A stretch of 64,000 bases of DNA, taken from NCBI RefSeq assembly GCF_001704415.2, contig NC_030826.1, positions 56,005,362 to 56,069,361 on the forward strand. The letters are read 5' to 3'. Below, in pieces: positions 30,271-40,839 of the stretch. The translations under genes and the position numbers were made by a program. This stretch comes from Capra hircus (lineage: Eukaryota; Chordata; Mammalia; Artiodactyla; Bovidae). Position 1 is the first letter of the stretch. Every line of letters starts with the position of its first letter. Below the pieces are notes generated by a model, which saw only the letters and a program-made list of their open reading frames with translations, had not been told where the DNA came from and did not search any database.

Positions 30271-31560
30271 TCATTCATCGTCAGATGGGGCCTGTGGAAG
30301 CTGTGAGAACTTTAGCGTTGTAGGGCCTGTGTGAGAAACTTGATAAGCACTAGTCTGGTAAGCATTCTCATCACTGGGCTGCATAACCTTTTTCAGTTGA
30401 GTAACGTGCACCCAAGGGGTGATTTCCTTTAATTCTGCAGTGGTAGGGGGCAGCAGTATTGCCGTGTAGGGTCCTTGCCATTTGGGGTTAGGTCTGAGTG
30501 GGACTGACCTATCATATAGACTTTGCCTCCTATTTGGAGGGATGGGTACGGGGAGGTAAGGATGTGGTCGAGGGAGTAGGTTATCCATATGTCTTCAAAC
30601 GACATCTCGTATCTGGGCGAGTAAGGGAAAAGGGGATGGCAGTTTGGGACCGTCAGGGGAATGCTGGTGTCCTAAAGGTACTATGGGCCTCCCAAACATG
30701 GCCTCTAACGGACTGACATTTAGAGATTTTTTTTGGTAAGGTCCAGACCTTTAAGAGGACTAAAGGGAGGAGTTTAGTCCAATCTTGATGAAGTTCGATA
30801 GCTAATTTGGTCAGAGTTTCTGTTAGGACTTGGTTGGCTCTCTTAACCTTACCAGAGGACCGGGGGTGATAAAGAATGTGAAACCTCCAAGGAATTTGAA
30901 GAGTCCGTGCAGTATTTTGGGTGATCTGGGATATGAACTCGGGCCGTTGTCAGACTGGAGGGAGGAAAGCATTCCAAACCTGGGGAGGATTTCAGTAAGA
31001 ATAAGGTGAGCCACAGGAGGGGCTCATTTGTTTGTGGTCGGGAAAGCTTCAATCCACGCAGAAAACGTATCTATGAAGACTTGGAGAAATTTAACCCTTT
31101 TTATGGGTGGCTTGTGGGTGAAATCTACTTGTGCGGGAAGATGTCCACGAATTTGGTGGGTGGGGAAAGGGGGGGGGGCAAATGTTAGAATTATGGTTTG
31201 TCTGCTGACAAGTGGTGCAAGTTTGGGTCAGATTATTTAAATAAGTCACATCACCCTTAGTCAGCCCAGTAAAGTTCCGAAGGAAAGTCTTCAGTACTCT
31301 TGCAGAGGGGTGGAAAAGGCAGTGTAAATATGGAAGTAATGTGCAGATGTCAGGCTCGTCAATCTGGGCTACAGTAAAGACAGGACTAACAGAGGCGGCC
31401 TGCCTCTTTGCTTCGTGATCTATGTTATAAAAGGAGATAGGACCATGTCGCTGATGTCCCCAGCAATGTATTACAGCAGCTTGTTTTGGGAGCTGAGCCA
31501 CACGGAGGAGTTCAGAAATAAAAGAAGCATTGAGGACAGGTGTGCCCTTCTGAGTCAGGA
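30271..31560 (-). pseudogene. ERV pol integrase region, broken
   Basis: Three minus-strand pieces in order: an N-terminal zinc-binding type part (31,501-31,091; His-rich start and Cys-Thr-Thr-Cys), the catalytic core with an Ile-Asp-Thr-Phe-Ser type first Asp near 31,070 and a Ser-Asp-Asn-Gly-Pro second Asp near 30,950, and a C-terminal part (30,588-30,271) with the Lys-Trp-Gln-Gly-Pro-Tyr motif of gamma-like integrases. Frameshifts and stops separate them. Integrase would insert viral DNA; this copy cannot be translated whole. Confidence 0.8.
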
Positions 31561-32400
31561 ATCCCCTCTCCCTCCAGATTATAATGTTGGAATGTAATAT
31601 GTTGTAGACATACTTGGAGTCCGTGTAAATGTTTACCGTTGGTCTTTGGCTAGGGTCAAAGCTTGTGTAGGAGCTATCAGTTCAGCCTGCTGTGAGGATG
31701 TGTGAGCTGGGAGTGTGGCTGACTTGATGAGGCGAGGGGGATCACTTTGTCAGGCTATCCCTGGACTATAGTGCATCCAGCCCCAGATGGGGCTTATGTC
31801 TGGGCACTGCCGTCTATGAACCAGTATTCTGGGACTTTGGAGCCAGTAAGGGGCTGACCAGTTATATGTTCAAAGGGATTAAGTGTCATATCTAAGGTCT
31901 GAACATAGTCATGAGATAGGTGTTCTGCTTCTGGATCTGGTGTGGGGAGTAAGCTAGCAGGATTAAGAGGTTTAAGGCACAAGAGAGACGGAGGGGTCGA
32001 GGAGGTGTGTGTGCAGGATCTGTAGTTGAGCAGCGGGCAGAGAAAGGAAAGCCTGATGAGAGAGTAAGTCTTTGAAGGAATGAGGTGAGCATACATTTAG
32101 AGGAGCGTTTCAGGTTAGTTTTGGGGCTTCAGGTATTAAGAGGGTAGTTGTACCTAAGGCCTGGAGACAAGGAGGCCATCCAGTGTGATGAGATTGAGTT
32201 GTTTGGATAAGTAAGCTAGAGGGCCCCATATGTCCCCCAATTTCTGGCACCGAATCCCTAAGTCATGTCCTTGCGGAGAATGTACAAAAAGGAAAAGAGG
32301 CCTGGTGTAATCAGGCAAGTAAAGAGAAGGGGCCTGGATGTAGTAAATGTTTGATAAGAGTCTGTATTGGGGTGTGGAGAGAGGTGGGAACCAATAAGGG
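31561..32400 (-). pseudogene. ERV pol connection/RNase H region, broken
   Basis: The open piece 32,096-31,794 ends in a Phe-Ile-Asp-Gly-Ser motif, the start of a gamma-type RNase H domain. Upstream pieces overlap the RT thumb end. Several stops between 32,096 and 32,400. Confidence 0.65.
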
Positions 32401-32739
32401 TTCATCTAAGTTTCCTTGAGTAGCTTGGTAGAGAGGTTTTGCGTGGAGGGGAAAATTTGGGACCCACATTTGGAAGAAGTTTAATAGACCTAATAGAGAA
32501 AGAAGTTCCCTCCTGGTTTGGGGCCTGGGGGTCTGTGTCAAGGCTTGAAGTCTCTGAGCTGGGATCATTTTGGATTTGGGAGTGAGAAGCAATCCCATGT
32601 CACTGACAGTGGTGGAAGCAACCGGTGCTTTGGAGAGTGAGATGCTGTAGCCCCCATTGCCTAGAGGATTTAATACTGTTGCAGTGTGGACTACGCAGTT
32701 CCGGTGAGAGAAACTACGTAACAAAAAATCGCCTACATA

Positions 32740-33030
32740 TTGGAGAAGGTAGAAGGCAATGGCACCCCACTCCAGTACTCTTGCCTGGAAAATCCCATGG
32801 ATGGAGGAGCCTGGTGGGCTGCAGTCCATGGGGTCGCTAAGAGTCAGGCACGACTAAGCGACTTCACTTTTGCTTTTCACTTTCATGCACTGGAGAAGGA
32901 AATGGCAACCCACTCCAGTATTCTTGCCTGGAGAATCTCAGAGACAGAGGCGCCTAGTGGGCTGCCGTCTATGGGGTCGCACAGAGTCGGACATGACTGA
33001 AGCAACTTAGCAGCAGCAGCAGCAGTAGAG
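32740..33030 (+). mobile_element. Bov-A2 (dimer) SINE in ERV RT
   Basis: Two Bov-A monomers in a row (ggcaatggcaccccactccag at 32,756 and ggaaatggcaacccactccag at 32,897) joined by a CACTTTTGCTTTTCACTTTC linker, ending in a CAG repeat. Confidence 0.92.
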
Positions 33031-33403
33031 CCTAGGTCTGAAGTTTGTAGGTCTCTTTGGAGGGCTTGCCCGAAAAAATGAAGGCTATCTTTAAACCCTT
33101 GTGGTAAAACGGTCTGAGTTAATTGTTGAGATTGCTATGTATCTGGATCCATCCAGGTGAAGGCAAATAGAGGCTGTGAATAGTGGTGTAGAGGTTTAGT
33201 AAAGAAAGCATCTTTGAGGTCCAGTACCATGAAGTAGAGTGTGTCGGGGGAATATGTGAGAGAAGAGGGTAGCAATTAGTGACCACGGGGTGTACAGGTA
33301 CTATGGCCTCATTGATCTTGTGAAGATCTTGGACTAGATGCCAGGAGTGGGGGTCCCTTTTTGACTGCCAGTATAGGAGTAGTATTATCATTATGAGGAG
33401 AAC

Positions 33404-33621
33404 TTCCCTGGTGGCTCAGACGGTAAAGCGTGTGTCTACAATGCGGGAGAGCTGGGTTCAATCCCTGGGTTGGGAAGCTCCTCTGGAGAAGGAAATGGCA
33501 ACCCCCTCCAGTATTCTTGCCTGGATAATTCCATGGACAGAGGAGCCTGGTAGGCTACAGTCCATGGGGTCGCAAAGAGTTGGACACAACTGAGCGACTT
33601 CACTTCACTTCACTTCACTTC
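33404..33621 (+). mobile_element. Bov-tA SINE in ERV RT with target duplication
   Basis: tRNA-like head, Bov-A core and a (CACTT) tail. An 11-bp target duplication ATGAGGAGAAC flanks it (33,393-33,403 and 33,622-33,632). Confidence 0.95.
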
Positions 33622-33775
33622 ATGAGGAGAACAGATAGGCCGCAAAAGGCCGGCTTTGAGCAGTCGGGAGAGATTATTGGTTTAAGTCCTTATCGGGATT
33701 CTGTGGTCAGGATATACTGAGTTTGGGTTATGACCTGAGAGGGGTTTTTAAGAAAAACCTGTCCGGGGAATGGTG

Positions 33776-34201
33776 TCAAGCTACCAATGGGGCTTCGGAG
33801 TCCCAAACCCGAGGCTCTATCGGGGGAAGATCAGAGGGCAGGTTTTGGGAGTGAGGGGTGGGTTTGGGTGCCATTTGGATGCAAAGAATTGATATGGGAT
33901 CTAAGAATGGGAGGTTTATAGAAATTTGTAGCTTAACCAGAAGATCACATCCTGTCAATGCCACTGGGCATCGAGGAGCTAGTAGGAAAGAATGTGTTAG
34001 TGTCGTTTTGCCAAAAGAACAAAGGAGAGGAGGGGTTATTTTGGGAGAACAAGGGACGGCTGAGACCCCTTTGATGGCCACTTCTGAAGGTTGGAGAGGG
34101 CCCTGAAAGGAGGTTAAAAGTAAAAAGGCTGCTCCAGTGTCTATTAGGAACGAGACTTTGTGTCCAGCCACCGTGCCAATTACCTGAAGCTCCGAGTCCA
34201 C
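33776..34201 (-). pseudogene. ERV protease
   Basis: An open frame of 141 codons holds the aspartic protease motif Leu-Ile-Asp-Thr-Gly-Ala near 34,145 and a flap/C-terminal region consistent with a retropepsin. It is the best preserved coding part of the provirus, but its link to gag is lost: the frame closes upstream and the nucleocapsid is in other frames. Confidence 0.75.
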
Positions 34202-34240
34202 CTGTATGGGACGGACTTGGCATCTGAAGCTTGGGGTCCA

Positions 34241-34690
34241 TCACTGGAATAATTCAGGCACAGTTGGGTCAATTCCCCTCTCATTTGAAGAGCCATGGTC
34301 TGGGGTGCCAGCGCCCCCAGTCTGGTTCCCAGCCCATTGTTGTTGGGCCTGGGGTGGACCCCGAGATTTGGTGGGTAGTGTCTGAGGACAATCCATTTCC
34401 CAGTAGCCCCACTGTTGGCAGGGGGCAGGGTTTGGTGGGTGGCCGGGGGTTGGGGCAGGCCTTCGCCCAGTGTCTCTTTTGGTTACATCTGAAGCAGGGT
34501 CCTGGAGGGTTAGGTCCCGTACGGCTGGGCCGAGGTTGGCGGGCCAAACGGGTTGACGTTTTTTCTTGGATAGCTGCAGTGAATAAAGCATATTTGGCCT
34601 TTCTTTTCTTTTCTTTTTCCTTTTTCGCTTCTTCCTCCCTATCATTGAAAACTTTAAAGGCTATTTCTAGGAGCTCTCGCTGAGGGGTTT
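34241..34690 (-). pseudogene. ERV gag nucleocapsid, frameshifted
   Basis: One frame gives a perfect CX2CX4HX4C zinc knuckle near 34,490. A neighbouring frame gives a possible second, degenerate knuckle (Trp-Gly-Tyr in place of Trp-Gly-His) near 34,410. The switch of frame between them shows a small indel. A Lys/Arg-rich run lies upstream (34,645-34,600). Confidence 0.72.
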
Positions 34691-35550
34691 CAGGGCCCTT
34701 TTGTAACTGATGTAGTCTTCAGCGAATATCGGGGACTGACTGACTTATGAACTGGATGTGTAGGTACAAGAGTCCAGAGGGGTGGAAATATCTAGGTTAG
34801 TGTATTTCTGGACTGCCTCAGTAAGCTGTGGAAGAAAAAGGGCAGGGTTTTCATCCTTTTCTTGAGTCACTTCCCTAGTCTTATTGTAGTTCACAGGAAT
34901 GTGAGAGCTTTTTAGCATTCCTCCTGGTAAACAGGTGATCACAAGATGCAGGTACCGGATGCTGGCACTGCCGGCTTGATAAGTCCACCGGGGCTCAGTT
35001 AAAGGGGCTGCATCACGAGCCACCGGATTAGCCCTGTCTTGCTTATGGAGCTGATCAGCATGAGCTCGGACTGCCCGCTACATCTGTTCCTTTTCATCAG
35101 GGGTTAAAGCGGCATTTAGGATGTAATAGAGATCATTCCAGGTTAAATGATATGCTTGTGTGGGATGGAGGAATTCCTTCCTATATCTAGTAGGGTTTTC
35201 TGAAAAAGACCCCAATTTTTGTTCAATTTGGCTCACATCAGAAATTGAGAAAGGCACACAGACCCGTGTAGGCCCCTCCAGTCCCTTCCTCTCTGGGAGA
35301 AAATCTGTGTGTGCTTAGGGTCCTGGTCGATGGAGCGGGGGAGTGGTCATCACTTCCCGATTTGGAGGAGGAAGGGCTAGAGGGTGGTGTCTTGTCTCCA
35401 GAAGCCTCACCTCTGGGGCGGTAGGGAGGAGGTCCATCTGCTGGGTCGAAATCGGGGGCTGAGGGTTTAGGGGGCCTTTTAGGGGCTTTAGATTCAGATT
35501 CTTTTGTAGTGGAGGGGGAGAGAGAGCAGAGGAGGATTTGATAGGTAGAA
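34691..35550 (-). pseudogene. ERV gag capsid and proline-rich spacer, broken
   Basis: 35,023-34,745 gives an open capsid piece. 35,230-35,030 is capsid text with stops. 35,550-35,315 is the proline-rich spacer. The unit A remnant stops at the equivalent of about 34,945, inside capsid. Confidence 0.7.
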
Positions 35551-35560
35551 CAGTCCTTGC

Positions 35561-36365
35561 TGGGAGAAATATCAATAACCTCAGATATGCAGATGACACC
35601 ACCCTTATGGCAGAAAGTGAAGAGGAACTAAAAAGCTTCTTGATGAAAGTGAAAGTGGGGAGTGAAAAAGGTGGCTTAAAGCTCAACATTCAGAAAATGA
35701 AGATCATGGCATCCAGTCCCATCACTTCATGGGAAATAGATGGGGAAACAGTGGAAACAGTGTCAAACTTTATTTTGGGGGGCTCCAAAATCACTGTAGA
35801 TGGTGATTGAAGCCATGAAGTTAAAAGACGCTTACTCCTTGGAAGAAAAGTTATGACCCACCTAGATAGCATATTCAAAAGCAGAGACATTACTTTGCTG
35901 ACTAAGGTTATCTAGTCAAGGCTATGGTTTTTCCTGTGGTCATGTATGGATGTGAGAGTTGGACTGTGAAGAAGGTTGAGCACCGAAGAATTGATGCTTT
36001 TGAACTGTGGTATTGGAGAAGACTCTTGAGAGTCCCTTGGACTGCAAGGAGATCCAACCAGTCCATTCTGAAGGAGATCAGCTCTTGGATTTCTTTGGAA
36101 GGAATGATGCTGAAGCTGAAACTTCAGTACTTTGGCCACCTCATGCGAAGAGCTGACTCATTGGAAAAGACTCTGATGCTGGGAGGGATTAGGGCAGGAG
36201 GAGAAGGGGACAATAGAGGTTGAGATGGCTGGATGGCATCACTGACTCGATGGACGTGAGTCTGAGAGAACTACGGGAGTTGGTGATGGACAGGGAGGCC
36301 TGGTGTGCTGTGATTCATGGAGTCGCAAAGAGTCGGACACGGCTGAGCGACTGAACTGAACTGAG
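35561..36365 (+). mobile_element. BovB inserted in ERV gag, unit B
   Basis: Same element as 3,977-4,780, with the identical target duplication CAGTCCTTGC (35,551-35,560 and 36,366-36,375). It has extra stops compared with the unit A copy (for example TGA near 35,808). Confidence 0.93.
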
Positions 36366-36375
36366 CAGTCCTTGC

Positions 36376-36658
36376 AGAGAGAAGGACGGCTTCTAAGATT
36401 CCAGAAGGCTTGAATATAGGGGACCTCCGACCATTTGCCCTTCCATTTGAGGAAGTTAGTGAGATCTGATAAAATATTGAAATCAGAAGTCCTGAACTCA
36501 GGCCAGTGGTTTTGGTTACCCAATTTGTATTGAGGCCAAATTTGAGTGCAAAGTGACTCGAGTTTACGAACCTTAGGAGCGGTCAAGAGTAGAGGTTTGA
36601 GGTTTCGTTTTACACAGGCCAAGAGAAAGCCCCATGGAATGGATTGACTTGACCCCAC
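36376..36658 (-). pseudogene. ERV gag matrix region, unit B
   Basis: Starts Met-Gly-Ser-Ser-Gln-Ser at 36,658 (myristoylation pattern) and stays open until the BovB. Same as 4,791-5,073. Confidence 0.75.
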
Positions 36659-36892
36659 AGCAAATGGCTAATGACTGTCCGGTTGAGGGAAAATGTCATC
36701 CCCTAATCCTTCAACCCCACAAAGGGAGGGAGGCTCTGAAGGAGGGAGGGGCGTCCCCCAAGTACCTCCCCAGAGGGCCTTTTGGCTGGGCGTCCTCTCG
36801 AGGAGGTCTTGAAAGCCCAGGCGGGAAAGTGAGCTCGGCAGGCTTCCACGCTCTGAAGAGCTGGCTGTGGAGAATGAGAAGGAACCTCAACC

Positions 36893-36910
36893 TCCCGGGT
36901 TTCGCCACCA
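36893..36910 (-). promoter_or_regulatory. ERV primer-binding site, tRNA-Phe-like, unit B
   Basis: Identical to 5,584-5,601: 17 of 18 bases fit tRNA-Phe. Three bases from the LTR edge. Confidence 0.8.
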
Positions 36911-36913
36911 AAG

Positions 36914-37329
36914 TGTAAGTCAAGGGAACTAGAGAAGGTGAGGTTCGAAAAAGAACGAGCCCGGCACTTTACAGGAACAGATCACCTTTAATGAGGTGAG
37001 AAGGGGCAGCAGTCAGATTAGTGGGCTGCTGCGCTAAGTCAAGAAGAGAGTAGGTATATATAGAAAACATATATATGCGGAGATACATTGTTCTGAGGGG
37101 GTCAGTTTTTCCTCAAGATTACTTTTGATTAGTTAGCTTTCAACAACTGGGGCAAGGAATTCCTGAGACCGGCCAGAGACTGGGATCGGCTGGGAGCTGA
37201 ACGTAATCCGTCTTAGCGTCCATTCCTTTCTTTGGGGGGAGAAAGTTCTTTACTCTGCATAGAATGGTGGGGAGGACCTGGAGGGGAGTTTTAACTCCAG
37301 GCTATTTTGAGCCGTGTAGCTTTCATTCA
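36914..37329 (-). repeat. ERV 5' LTR, unit B (416 bp)
   Basis: Same borders as 5,605-6,020, free of SINEs. It is the comparison partner of the 3' LTR at 27,758-28,263 for dating the insertion. Confidence 0.88.
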
Positions 37330-37416
37330 GGAAAGCTGTTTACCCCGAGCACAGACCCTCTCTGTGTCCCAGCCCAGCCTGGCAGGTCCCAGTTGCTGAA
37401 ATCCAGCCCCTCCCAC

Positions 37417-37440
37417 CTGGAGGACTGGGAGCAGCCACAT
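37417..37440 (-). pseudogene. CD300-like leader exon relic, unit B
   Basis: Same as 6,107-6,130; 87 bases from the ERV 5' LTR. Confidence 0.55.
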
Positions 37441-37599
37441 GGTCCTGTCCCGGTCCCCGCCCTGTGGATCATCAATGCCAGCTGCTCTCCAGGGACTGGA
37501 ACTGAACCCACAGGCAAAGAGCCCTCTATGTGTCGAAATCATTAGTTTTTAATATTTCTCATCTACTTCTCATGTTTTTCTGCTCTTACTTCTCCATTT

Positions 37600-38210
37600 C
37601 ATGAATTGTTGTCCTTTAGAGCGTTTGATGGGTGTGATAACGTGTCCTCCATGGCTGGGGCGACACAGAGCATCCCAGTTGCCCAAGATCTCCCTGCAAG
37701 TGTGTGTGAGGGTCTGAGGAGGTGGCCGTCAGTTGAACAGCATGACATGTGTGGCGGGGCTGGGAGGAGAGCACTGCAGATCCGGGAGACGAGTGATGGA
37801 GAGACATTGGTCTGTGATCGGAAAGAATGTAGTGCTCGGGGTTCAGGCCCAGCCTCGCTGGACAAACAGCCCCATCTTACCCTCCTTGCAAGCAGCCCCG
37901 TCCCCCACCCACCGTGCATCTCAGATCACCTTCCTGCCCAGGGCCAGGGTCCCTCCCTGAGCCCCATGCCTGCCCCTCTTTTAGGTTGGCCTCCTAAGGT
38001 CTGGAGTCACTGGGAAGCAGAGGCTGCCACAGGGGAGTTGGAAGGAAGGAGAGGAGCCTTCCCCACCCCTCATTCTGCTGCCCCTCCCACCTCTTTGCAT
38101 ACTTCCCCTGGCTCTGGGCTGCAGACTGCTGAGTTGCTTATTCAACTGACTCTGCACTCCCCTCCCCACTTCCCTGCAGGGCGCCCCGCTCCTCTGTGCC
38201 CTGCCCCCTC
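37600..38210 (-). promoter_or_regulatory. Inverted CD300 upstream region, unit B
   Basis: Equivalent of 6,290-6,900 and inverted relative to 42,600-43,190. Open frames here are not genes. Confidence 0.7.
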
Positions 38211-38223
38211 TCCTTTATCTAAA

Positions 38224-38550
38224 AAAATACATTTATTTATTTATTTATGACTGTGCTGGCTCTTCGCTGCCTCGCAGGGTTTTCTCTAGCTGTGGAGACC
38301 AGGGGGCTACTCTCTGGTTGTTAATCACGGGCTTCTCATCCTGGTGGCTTCTCTTTGTCTCAGGGCACAGGCTCTAGGCCGCTCAAGGCCTCCGTAGTTG
38401 TGGCTCCCGAGCTCCAGGACTCAGGCCCAGTAGTTGAGGCGCGAGGGCTTAGCTGCTCTGCAGCACGTGGGATCTTCCCGGGTGTGGGATCAAACCCATG
38501 TCTCCTGCACTGGGAGGCGGGTTCTTAACCGCTGAGCCACCAGGGAAGTC
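38224..38550 (-). mobile_element. CHR-type SINE, antisense, unit B
   Basis: Equivalent of 6,917-7,241. Confidence 0.8.
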
Positions 38551-39205
38551 TCCTCTCTCCTGGCCGAGTCCCTCTTCTTGCTCTCATGCCCCTCACCCCT
38601 GCGTCTCCCAGACTCTGTCCTTGTTGCCCTTGTCTCTGAGCAGCATCCCCAGCGCTCTCTCCAGTGGCCCCTCCACGCACAGGGCCATCACACGCACATC
38701 TCCACCCCATCTCGACTTGGCTCTTGGCTTTCAAAGCCAATGCGCTTCTGCAGAGTTACCCGCCCCATTCGGTGCTCAGATAGGCTCAGAATGAAATTCC
38801 TTGAAAGTCTTTGTGATTCCAGTCCTCAGACTGATCTCTTTGCAGCTAAGGCTTCCCCCTCCAGACTAGCCTTCCAAAGACATAGCCCCCTGAGTCTTCT
38901 TCTTGCCTCCTGTCACCCTCCAAGGGCCTTGCAGGGGAGGGAGGCTTGGAGGTGCAGTGGCAAGTCTGCAGGAGCAGGAGAGGGGTGGTGAGCTGGTTCT
39001 GGGGAGGGAGCCGTGAGGAGGAGGACGCTGAGCCGCTTCTGTGTACGTTTCTGTCCGAGGCCTGAGGGTTCTCCTGGGAGGAGGGGGGTCCAGTGAGCCC
39101 AGATGCTTCTGCCTGCAGCCAAGAACTCATGAAGGGGTGGGGGTGGGCAGGACTGCAGGGACCACCAGCTCCCCCTCCCTTCAGTTCTCACTGGTTTTAT
39201 CGAGG
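38551..39205. other. Single-copy spacer, unit B
   Basis: Equivalent of 7,242-7,867; nothing recognised. Confidence 0.5.
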
Positions 39206-39478
39206 TGAGCTGCTGTTCAGTCATTAACTCATGCCTGACTCGGTGACCCCGCCCGCCAGGCTCCGCTGTCCATGGGATTCTCCAGGTAGGAATACTGGAG
39301 TGGGTGGCCATCCCAGGTGACTAGATGGTAAGTATTCTTGCCTGGAGAGTCCCATGTACAGAATACTGGAGTGGGTTGCCCTTTCCTTCTCCAGGGGTTT
39401 TTCCTGACCCAGGGGTGGGAACTGCGTGTCCTGCACTGACATGCGATTCTTACGACCTAGTCACCTGGGAAGCTCCTC
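39206..39478 (-). mobile_element. Bov-A2-like SINE, antisense, unit B
   Basis: Equivalent of 7,868-8,150, with a short deletion near 39,250. Confidence 0.85.
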
Positions 39479-39895
39479 ATTGTGTTATAATTGCGATAAA
39501 ATAAGCTGTGTACATTGAAAGTGCCCAGTTGAAAACTGTTTTCTTTTTGTTTTTCTTCTTTATTATTTTTCAAATTTTGCATAGAGTAAGACTTACTCTT
39601 TTGTGATGTATACTTTGATGAATTTTTAAAGGAGCCATCATTTCTTGCAAACACCACCACAAACATACAGCACAATTCCATCGCTTTCCTCCAGGGTCTT
39701 CAACTGTGGATTTTGCTTCTTTAATGTCAGGCCGTCAAGAGCTTCATGTGCTGAAGGCTTCCCAGGATTGCTGTTCCAACGGAGTTCAGCTTTCAGAGGC
39801 TTTGAGGTGCGCTGGGACCTGGCCCGTGTGCGCCACCCAGCGGCTAGTCCGTGACACAGGGTTGGCCTTTCCCCAGGTCTCAGTCTGGGGAAAAG

Positions 39896-40062
39896 ACTTC
39901 CCTCTGGCTCAAATGGTAAAGAATCTGTCTGTGAGGCAGGAGACCAGGGTCCAGTTCCTCTGGCTAAGGGAATGGCAATCCACTCCAGTATTCTTGCCTG
40001 GAGAATTCCACGGGCAGAGAAGCCTGGCGGCCTACAGTCTGTGTCAGACACTACTTTGTGAC

Positions 40063-40063
<1 letters not shown>
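39896..40063 (+). mobile_element. Bov-tA SINE, unit B, with (AC)17 tail
   Basis: Equivalent of 8,568-8,752; about 20 bases around the B box are deleted. The AC repeat follows at 40,064-40,097. Confidence 0.85.
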
Positions 40064-40101
<38 letters not shown>

Positions 40102-40345
40102 CTGGGGTACTGTCTCAGGGGTCCGCCAGCTCGCACAGCTTGGAGGGTGAGCTGACTGTCCAGGGTCCCTTTCTGGAGCTGCTTCCTCTTCTTTAACTCC
40201 CTGACCCCTTCCCCCTGCCTCCTGGACCTGTGGTTGGAAAGCTGAGGCTTTTGTCTTCCCCCCAAGCCTCCAGGGCCTCGCAGAGGGAGCATGAGAAGAA
40301 ACATGCACTGGCTTCCCTGCCCAGCCGCCTCCGTGTTTCTTCTTC

Positions 40346-40650
40346 TATTTTTTAAAAAAGATTTATTTGTTTATTTTGTTGTCGTGGCTGAGTCGTTGTT
40401 GCTGCGCTCAGGCTTTCTCTACTTGTGAGCAGGGCCTCCTCTAGTTGCAGAGGGCAGGCTTCTCGCGGGGGTGGGCGGGGCCTCCCGGAGGCGGGGCAGC
40501 GGCAATTCTCAGGTGCTAGGCCTCAGTAGCCCTGGCACACAGGTTTGACTGCTCCATAGCATGCGGAACCTTCCTGGACCAGGGGTCAAACTCACGTCCG
40601 CTGCATGGGTAGGTGGATTCTTACCCACTGAACCACCAGGGAAATCCCGA
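40346..40650 (-). mobile_element. CHR-type SINE, unit B, with a single minisatellite unit
   Basis: Equivalent of 9,008-9,672. The place of the 23-unit array holds one unit (GGGCGGGGCCTCCCGGAGGC at about 40,475-40,494), giving the unexpanded state. Confidence 0.88.
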
Positions 40651-40839
40651 TCCTTTCTGTTGGAGGGTGTCTGAGTCATGTCACGTTTTGACTGTTATGA
40701 GGAGTGTTGCCCTGACATTCTGGCCCATGCCTTTGGTGAACATCTATATACCTTCTTCTTAGCATTTAAAGGGAACCTTGGTTTCTTTATCGGAAGAAAC
40801 ATTCGTGTATAGATCAGGTCAGGACCCAGTTTCTATAAT

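Larger units (their letters stand above)
32311..33740 (-). pseudogene. ERV pol reverse transcriptase, broken, mutated catalytic box
   Basis: Finger/palm text is at 33,391-33,119 (Trp-His-Leu-Val-Gln-Asp-Leu near 33,330). The catalytic box near 32,733 reads Tyr-Val-Gly-Asp, one Asp of the usual Tyr-Val-Asp-Asp being lost. The thumb follows to 32,311. Two SINEs interrupt the frame: 33,404-33,621 and about 32,740-33,030, the latter immediately upstream of the catalytic box. Enzymatically dead by sequence. Confidence 0.82.
27758..37329 (-). mobile_element. Near full-length class I (gamma-like) ERV, tRNA-Phe-type primer site, inactive
   Basis: Order on the minus strand: 5' LTR (37,329-36,914), primer-binding site (36,910-36,893), leader, gag, pro, pol (RT, RNase H, integrase), env, 3' LTR (28,263-27,758). 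Both LTRs begin TG and end CA on that strand. Every coding region has stops or frameshifts, and five later insertions interrupt it: a BovB in gag, three Bov-A SINEs in pol/env and one in the 3' LTR. The flanks just outside the LTRs (GGCCC and GGAAA) do not form an obvious target duplication. It sits in intron 1 of the CD300 pseudogene in the same sense. Not capable of making virus proteins. Confidence 0.9.
24086..38210 (-). pseudogene. Inverted CD300-like pseudogene, unit B
   Basis: Duplicate of the pseudogene at 130-6,900. From right to left: promoter-like DNA (38,210-37,600), leader relic (37,440-37,417), intron 1 carrying the whole ERV, L1 piece and BovB, V exon relic (25,254-24,592) and intron 2. 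The V exon has the same SINE and the same in-frame stop pair near 25,184, so it was dead before the duplication. Stalk and membrane exons are not found to its left, where L1 sequence takes over at about 24,085. Confidence 0.83.

Noticed and set aside
27758..37329. Possibility of a coding-competent provirus
   Set aside because: All genes have stops, frameshifts or insertions, and the RT catalytic box and Env cysteine motif are altered.
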